From NCBI GenBank assembly GCA_013138855.1, contig WTBX01000061.1:1-17682 (forward strand): DNA of 17,682 bases, in the 5' to 3' direction. The DNA is from Methylococcaceae bacterium. GTDB lineage: Bacteria > Pseudomonadota > Gammaproteobacteria > Methylococcales > Methylomonadaceae. The first letter of the stretch is position 1. Each line of letters begins with the position of its first letter. Below, piece by piece: positions 13,728 through 17,682 of the stretch. The notes under the pieces are model-generated. The model saw only the letters and a list, made by a program, of their open reading frames with translations. It was not told the origin of the DNA and ran no database searches. The translations under genes were made by a program, and so were the position numbers.

Positions 13728-14462
13728 TCAAAAATCCTCTTTAAAAGGTCTAAGATCAATTTCATGCGTCCACGCACTCGGATGCTGTTGATGCATCGCC
13801 CAATAGGTTTTTGCAATTTCCTCTAACTGCAATAATCCGTCTTTACCTTTCGCTTCAATATAATCAGGAAATTGCTCTGCGGCTCTATCGCCATCTATCA
13901 CGCCATCAATAATGGCATGAAGCACATGAATTCCTTGTGGTGAAAATTCACGCGCCAGCCCTTGTGCCAAAGCACGTAACGCAAATTTAGCCGAAGCAAA
14001 CGCAGTAAAAGGGGGCTTTGCTCTTAATGAAGCGGTTGCTCCTGTAAAAATAAGTGTGCCACGTTGATTCATCAACATAGAATCAAGCGCGGCCTTGGCA
14101 AATAAAAATGCACCAAAACAATTTTGTTGCCATAGTTTGCTAAAGGTTTCAGCTTCGGTCTCTAATAAGGGTGCTGGAATATTGCTGTCTACATTGTAAA
14201 CAGCAATTTCCACGTTACCGCCTTCAAGTTGAACGACATCAAATAGATGTTCAACATCATGTTCAACGGTGGCATCAGCAACTACCGTTGTCACCGTGCC
14301 ATTTTTAGATTCAATACGCGAAGCAATTTTTTTAAGTTTCTCTTCTGAGCGGCCTGCAATAATGACGTGCAAGCCCTGTGCTGAAAAGAACTCGGCGAGT
14401 GTACCGCCCAGACCACGTTCGGGCCCAACCCCAATGATAACGGCTAAGCATTTTTCCTCCAT
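13728..14462 (-). CDS. Atypical short-chain dehydrogenase/reductase lacking the catalytic Tyr
   Basis: The 244-residue protein has an SDR Rossmann fold. The cofactor loop is IGVGPERGLGG (10-20), AGRSEEKL follows beta-2 (an Arg there favours NADP), and ADAT lies near 63-66. The active-site Y-x-x-x-K reads Phe155-Ala-Ser-Ala-Lys159, and Ala142 stands where the Ser would be expected thirteen residues earlier. The usual NNAG reads YNVD. This FAxAK form belongs to a recognised group of atypical SDRs (ending with the SDR-like IHVLHAIIDGVID block), whose activity is unclear. Its ATG shares one base with the carbonic anhydrase stop (TAATG), a strong sign of translational coupling. The protein may bind nucleotide without normal oxidoreductase chemistry; substrate unknown. 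Confidence 0.85.
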   Translation of the reverse strand: MEEKCLAVIIGVGPERGLGGTLAEFFSAQGLHVIIAGRSEEKLKKIASRIESKNGTVTTVVADATVEHDVEHLFDVVQLEGGNVEIAVYNVDSNIPAPLLETEAETFSKLWQQNCFGAFLFAKAALDSMLMNQRGTLIFTGATASLRAKPPFTAFASAKFALRALAQGLAREFSPQGIHVLHAIIDGVIDGDRAAEQFPDYIEAKGKDGLLQLEEIAKTYWAMHQQHPSAWTHEIDLRPFKEDF

Positions 14463-15040
14463 TAGCTGGCTTTTCCAGCTTCTGTTGCAGTAGGGACTTC
14501 AATCAGTTGACCTGATTTAACATCGTAAATATAACCATAAACAGGAATATCAGCAGGGACTAAAGGATGCGACCTAATACGAATCACATCTTCGGTCACA
14601 CTTTCAGCTTGATCTTTAATCGTCAGCCAATCGACATATTTACCTTCCGCAGAACCACCGCTTTCACAGCAATCATGCCAGCCGCTGGCATCGACAGAAG
14701 AGGTTTTTAAACTGCTACCTAACAAATCACGCATGATGTCATCAGTAAAGGTTTCCATACCACAATCAGTATGATGAACCACAAACCATTCGCTAGTTCC
14801 TAATAATTTATAAGAGATTACCAAGGAGCGAATCGCATCATCACTGGCTCGCCCCCCTGCATTACGAATGACGTGAGCATCACCTTCTGACAAGCCCGCA
14901 TATTTAGCAGGATCTAACCGCGCATCCATACAGGTTAAAATTGCAAAATGCCGCGCGGGTGGCATTGCTAAATCGCCTTTATCAAAATCGGCTGCATAAT
15001 TACGATTAGCTAATAAGACTTCGTTTAATACTTGACTCAT
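14462..15040 (-). CDS. Beta-class carbonic anhydrase
   Basis: The 192-residue enzyme has the beta-carbonic anhydrase zinc site: Cys37-x-Asp39-x-Arg41 in TCMDARLD and His90-x-x-Cys93 in HHTDCGME. RNAGGRASDDAIRSL (59-73) is the usual active-site strand and helix. It interconverts CO2 and bicarbonate in the cytoplasm. The length is typical for the short group of beta enzymes. The insert SGWHDCCESGGSAEG adds a Cys pair not needed for the zinc site. GAGGAGAAGG lies before ATG 15040. It leads a leftward operon with the SDR (1-bp overlap) and the DUF1326 remnant. In a methanotroph it could supply bicarbonate for carboxylations or handle CO2 from methane oxidation; that link is inference. Confidence 0.92.
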   Translation of the reverse strand: MSQVLNEVLLANRNYAADFDKGDLAMPPARHFAILTCMDARLDPAKYAGLSEGDAHVIRNAGGRASDDAIRSLVISYKLLGTSEWFVVHHTDCGMETFTDDIMRDLLGSSLKTSSVDASGWHDCCESGGSAEGKYVDWLTIKDQAESVTEDVIRIRSHPLVPADIPVYGYIYDVKSGQLIEVPTATEAGKAS

Positions 15041-15079
15041 GACCTTCTCCTCAGTGGTTATTTATTTTTGATTTTAAAA

Positions 15080-15110
15080 AGTCGCGGAAAAACCGCCTTA
15101 CATGAGAAAT
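15080..15110. repeat. TTCTCATTGC-CCGCGAC repeat, decayed copy 3
   Basis: On the minus strand the segment reads atttctcatgtaaggcggtt then tttccgcgact. This follows the first two-thirds of the 7754 unit and loses the far side of the palindrome. It lies upstream of the carbonic anhydrase gene, between it and the CATGAAG element. Confidence 0.5.
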
Positions 15111-15118
15111 GAAACACA

Positions 15119-15240
15119 ATAACCTCCGAAACTTAAAATATATTTTCACTATGAAGCGCATGAAGATAAACTATTAATACTTCATGGCCTTCATGGTTTA
15201 TAAAGTTATAGTTTTGAAAGTTATTAAACCCTCATTCCTA
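15119..15240. repeat. Dispersed CATGAAG inverted-repeat element, copy 2
   Basis: The order of blocks equals copy 1 at 4349-4483: ccgaaacttaaaatatattt, the arm actatgaagcgcatgaag (15149-15166), the opposing arm cttcatggccttcatggt, then ttattaaaccctcattcc. It lies between the methyltransferase stop (15245) and the carbonic anhydrase start and accounts for most of that gap. Confidence 0.75.
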
Positions 15241-15244
15241 GACA

Positions 15245-15904
15245 TCATTTTCGGGTAAAAACTAGCGAAAAATTATTCGCAGGCATATCAATTTTTTCAT
15301 TTAATTCCAAACCGTGTTTTTCAGCAGCAGCTTGTAAATCGGTAATATCTTTTAATCCCCACTCAGAAACGCCTGCCGAAGAGAGGGTATTATGAAAGTC
15401 TTGATTAGATTCAGTGCTAAATGTTCCCCCAATTTGAAAAGGACCATAAATTAACAAAAAACCGTCATTAGTCAAAAGCTTAGACGCACATTCCATCATG
15501 CCATCTGCAATTGAAATAGGCGCGACCTGAAAAATATTAATACAAAATATTACCGCAAAAGTATTGGCTTCTCTATCAGCGGCATTAAACCATGTATCAG
15601 GATCGGTTAAATCCAGATGCGTAGGATCGGCAATATTATCGTTACCATGTTCGATGGAGAGTTTTTTAATATTATCAAAAACGTCTTTATCCTTGTCGGT
15701 AGGATGAAAATGCAAGTGTTCAAAGTGCGGAGCAAAATAGTTAATATGCATTCCACTGCCGCTAGCAAGTTCTAAAATCTGCCCATTATCTTTAGGTAAT
15801 TTTTCTTTTAATACCCCCAATAATGGCTCACGATTACGATTTCCCGCCCACGCGACATATTCACTTAAAGGATGCGGGTCTAAAGGGGGTTTATCATTAC
15901 TCAT
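15245..15904 (-). CDS. DUF938 class I SAM-dependent methyltransferase
   Basis: The 219-residue protein matches DUF938 (PF06080). It has EYVAWAGNRNREPLL near the N-terminus and motif I ILELASGSGMH (43-53), which binds SAM. The acidic HPTDKD follows, then FCINIFQVAP, LIYGPFQIGG and a C-terminal MPANNFSLVF. The methyl acceptor is not known for the family. The frame extends to 16063, but those extra 53 codons cross the promoter, so ATG 15904 with AGGA about 8 nt upstream is taken. A near-consensus sigma-54 promoter lies about 66 bp upstream (15985-15970). The divergent neighbour is a sigma-54 enhancer-binding regulator, which suggests this gene is its target. Confidence 0.85.
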   Translation of the reverse strand: MSNDKPPLDPHPLSEYVAWAGNRNREPLLGVLKEKLPKDNGQILELASGSGMHINYFAPHFEHLHFHPTDKDKDVFDNIKKLSIEHGNDNIADPTHLDLTDPDTWFNAADREANTFAVIFCINIFQVAPISIADGMMECASKLLTNDGFLLIYGPFQIGGTFSTESNQDFHNTLSSAGVSEWGLKDITDLQAAAEKHGLELNEKIDMPANNFSLVFTRK

Positions 15905-15969
15905 GGTCTTTTCCTGTGGTTGTAAAAAATCAGCGAATGAAAAATACTTAAGTTTATTTACTATTACAG

Positions 15970-15985
15970 AGCAACAGCCATGCCA
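15970..15985 (-). promoter_or_regulatory. Sigma-54 (-24/-12) promoter for the DUF938 gene
   Basis: Read on the minus strand, TGGCATGGCTGTTGCT fits the sigma-54 consensus TGGCACGN4TTGCW with one mismatch (T for C at the sixth base). GG at 15984-15983 and GC at 15972-15971 have the obligatory 10-bp spacing. Transcription would start near 15959, giving a leader of about 55 nt before ATG 15904. The position next to a gene for a sigma-54 activator strengthens the call. Confidence 0.78.
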
Positions 15986-16030
15986 AAGAAATATAATAAA
16001 AAAACACTTTAGATACAATAACTTATATTT

Positions 16031-16059
16031 TTGTCTTCTCGATAAAAAGAAGTTATACT
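16031..16059 (+). promoter_or_regulatory. Possible sigma-70 promoter for the activator gene
   Basis: TTGTCT (16031-16036) and TATACT (16054-16059) are 17 bp apart and match the -35 and -10 consensus at 4 and 5 of 6 bases. Transcription would start near 16066, 25 nt before ATG 16091. Two direct repeats acttcac (16057-16063 and 16077-16083), 20 bp apart, and the inverted pair ataactt/aagttat (16018-16024, 16050-16056) overlap this area. They could be regulator sites. Confidence 0.4.
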
Positions 16060-16090
16060 TCACTTTGAGAAATTAAACTTCACAAACGCC

Positions 16091-17644
16091 ATGACTCAAC
16101 CTACCTTATCTGATTTAAGCCCGATATTTTTTTTACAAACTTTTGTTTTGGAGTTAATGCACGCTAGCGAGCAGCAAGGACAAAAACATTGTGAGCAACT
16201 CATCGAACATATTGCTCGTACTGCGGGCTGTTTTTTTGAAGAAACTTATCGTAATCAAAGTGGTAAACATCAACAACTTGATAGAGAAAGTTATATCGAA
16301 TTAATTTTAGGGCTGAAAAATAATATTGGTGGTAATTTTTCGCTAAGTTCCTGCGATCAGGATGTGATTAGCGTAACGAATTCTAGCTGTCCTTTTGGTG
16401 ATAGAGTTAATCAATTCCCTGAACTTTGTGGCATGACCTCCAGCGTATTTGGCGGCATTGCTGCACGTAATTTTGCTTATGCGAAAGTTGAAATTAAAAA
16501 AAGCATTGCGCGGAATGATGGTTGTTGCGAAGTGAATATTTACACTAACCCTGAAATAGCGAAAAATCAGTCGGGTATTGAATATACAGATACTACGCCC
16601 ATTAAAGCAAAGCAGGATATAGATGCTCTGCATTCTAAGATTGAAGCCTCTATGCAACAAATCTGGCGTAAACAAGCCAAGCCTATTAAAAAACATCAAC
16701 CCCCCGCGATTATTGCTAAATCACCCGCGATGCAAAGAGTTTTAAAATCCATTGAAGTGATTGCACCCACACAAGCAACCGTTTTAATTGAAGGGCAAAC
16801 AGGGGTTGGCAAGGAGTTAATCGCGAGAGCCATTCATGCGATGAGCGAACGTTGCCACAAACCTTTTATTCCCATTAATTGCGGTGCAATTCCTGAAAGT
16901 TTAATAGAGAGCGCGTTATTCGGGCATGAAAAAGGCGCGTTTACAGGGGCGATAGAAGATCATCAAGGTTATTTTGAACGTGCAGAAGGCGGAACTTTAT
17001 TTTTAGATGAAGTAGATTCTTTATCGCCCGCAGCACAAACACGTTTATTGCGTGTCATACAAGAAGGGGAGTTAGAGCGAGTGGGTGGAAAACAGACGCT
17101 TGTGGTGGATTTACGTATTATCTCGGCAACCAATCAAAATTTAGAAAGCATTGTGAAGCAAGGCGATTTTCGTCATGATTTATATTATCGTATCAATGTC
17201 GTTAAATTAATCATTCCACCGTTGGTTAATCGCCCCGAAGACCTGCCTTATTTAGTGCAATTGATTTTGCAACGATTGAATAAAAAATATAATAAAAATG
17301 TTGAATCTGTCAGTCGAGATGTCATGCAAGCTATACGCGGCTACCATTGGCCAGGTAATGTTCGGGAATTAGAAAATACACTGGAACGCAACTTATTATT
17401 TGCACAGGGGAACGAAATCACTGCATTGGACTTAGAAGCCAGTCACCCTGTTGCGCAAAGTGATAATTGGAAACATATTAAGGAACGTGCGGTAAATGAA
17501 GTTGAAAAAACTTTTTTAGAGAACGCTTTGCAACATTATCAGGGCGATGTGAAACAAATTGCCGCTAATATGGAAATCACTCCCCGCGCTGTGTATGCCA
17601 AATTAAAAAAACATGAGCTAAATGCGGTTAAGTTTAGAAGCTAA
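16091..17644 (+). CDS. Sigma-54-dependent activator with Cys-rich MetOD1-like sensor domain
   Basis: The protein has 517 residues. Residues about 10-155 resemble metanogen output domain 1 (MetOD1). There are conserved cysteines in SSCPFGDRVNQFPELCGMT (Cys100, Cys113) and NDGCCEV (Cys145-146). The AAA+ domain has Walker A GQTGVGKE (235-242), the sigma-54 contact loop GAFTGA (282-287), Walker B GGTLFLDE (300-307), and arginines in RHDLYYRI (361-368). A Fis-type helix-turn-helix ends the protein (484-508; ITPRAVYAKLKKHEL). It should bind upstream DNA and remodel RNA polymerase-sigma-54 by ATP hydrolysis. The input signal is unknown; the cysteines could bind metal, haem or respond to redox. It is divergent from the DUF938 gene, whose promoter is of sigma-54 type. 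No clear Shine-Dalgarno sequence precedes ATG 16091. The window ends 38 bp after the stop. Confidence 0.9.
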   Translation: MTQPTLSDLSPIFFLQTFVLELMHASEQQGQKHCEQLIEHIARTAGCFFEETYRNQSGKHQQLDRESYIELILGLKNNIGGNFSLSSCDQDVISVTNSSCPFGDRVNQFPELCGMTSSVFGGIAARNFAYAKVEIKKSIARNDGCCEVNIYTNPEIAKNQSGIEYTDTTPIKAKQDIDALHSKIEASMQQIWRKQAKPIKKHQPPAIIAKSPAMQRVLKSIEVIAPTQATVLIEGQTGVGKELIARAIHAMSERCHKPFIPINCGAIPESLIESALFGHEKGAFTGAIEDHQGYFERAEGGTLFLDEVDSLSPAAQTRLLRVIQEGELERVGGKQTLVVDLRIISATNQNLESIVKQGDFRHDLYYRINVVKLIIPPLVNRPEDLPYLVQLILQRLNKKYNKNVESVSRDVMQAIRGYHWPGNVRELENTLERNLLFAQGNEITALDLEASHPVAQSDNWKHIKERAVNEVEKTFLENALQHYQGDVKQIAANMEITPRAVYAKLKKHELNAVKFRS

Positions 17645-17682
17645 CTATCGCCACAACATTAGGAAAGCGTTAATATATTCCT

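Noticed and set aside
15905..16063. 53-codon N-terminal extension of the methyltransferase frame
   Set aside because: It crosses the sigma-54 promoter, has no family match, and the ATG at 15904 has a ribosome binding site.
16343..16699. 118-codon minus-strand frame
   Set aside because: It is antisense to the MetOD1-like domain of the activator gene and shows no family resemblance.

Overview
The window looks like AT-rich chromosomal DNA of a gammaproteobacterium, most likely a Methylococcales-type methanotroph. The main clues are an MfnE-like kinase of methylofuran biosynthesis (9016-8462), DUF2959, DUF4424, DUF1326 and DUF938 genes of gammaproteobacterial style, and a very high density of dispersed palindromic intergenic repeats. 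The taxonomic call is inference. Almost every gene is on the minus strand; only the small membrane-protein gene (12554-13051) and the sigma-54 activator gene (16091-17644) are on the plus strand.

Region 1 (1-4054) is an NTP-dependent conflict (putative immunity) locus read leftward. It holds a Trypco1 small protein, a trypsin-like protease fused to a SIR2-like domain, an Rpn/DUF4351 PD-(D/E)XK nuclease, and the N-terminal part of an nSTAND1-type STAND NTPase that runs off the window. The protease triad looks intact, but the SIR2 domain seems to have lost its catalytic Asn and His. A MITE-like inverted-repeat element lies only 34 bp upstream of the first gene.

Region 2 (4055-6767) has two poorly characterised genes: an exported DUF4424 protein and an unrecognised 181-residue protein. 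They sit among intergenic blocks built from at least five kinds of inverted repeat.

Region 3 (6768-12332) is a leftward run with signalling content. Upstream, a histidine kinase with an ETR1-type ethylene/copper-binding membrane domain overlaps a PhoQ-like histidine kinase by 8 bp, with no response regulator beside them. Downstream follow mfnE, an overlapping DUF2959 gene, and a GNAT-like acyltransferase fused to a cyclic-nucleotide-binding domain. A 13-bp inverted repeat sits between the ethylene-receptor-like kinase and a divergent four-helix membrane protein (12554-13051).

Region 4 (13052-15240) starts with a stack of hairpin repeats. The leftward operon beta-carbonic anhydrase, atypical SDR, DUF1326 follows; the DUF1326 gene is broken by a one-base change in a G tract and loses its C-terminal half where the repeat cluster begins.

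Region 5 (15245-17682) is a divergent pair: a DUF938 SAM methyltransferase read leftward from a near-consensus sigma-54 promoter, and a sigma-54 enhancer-binding regulator with a cysteine-rich MetOD1-like sensor domain read rightward. The arrangement suggests that the regulator controls the methyltransferase.
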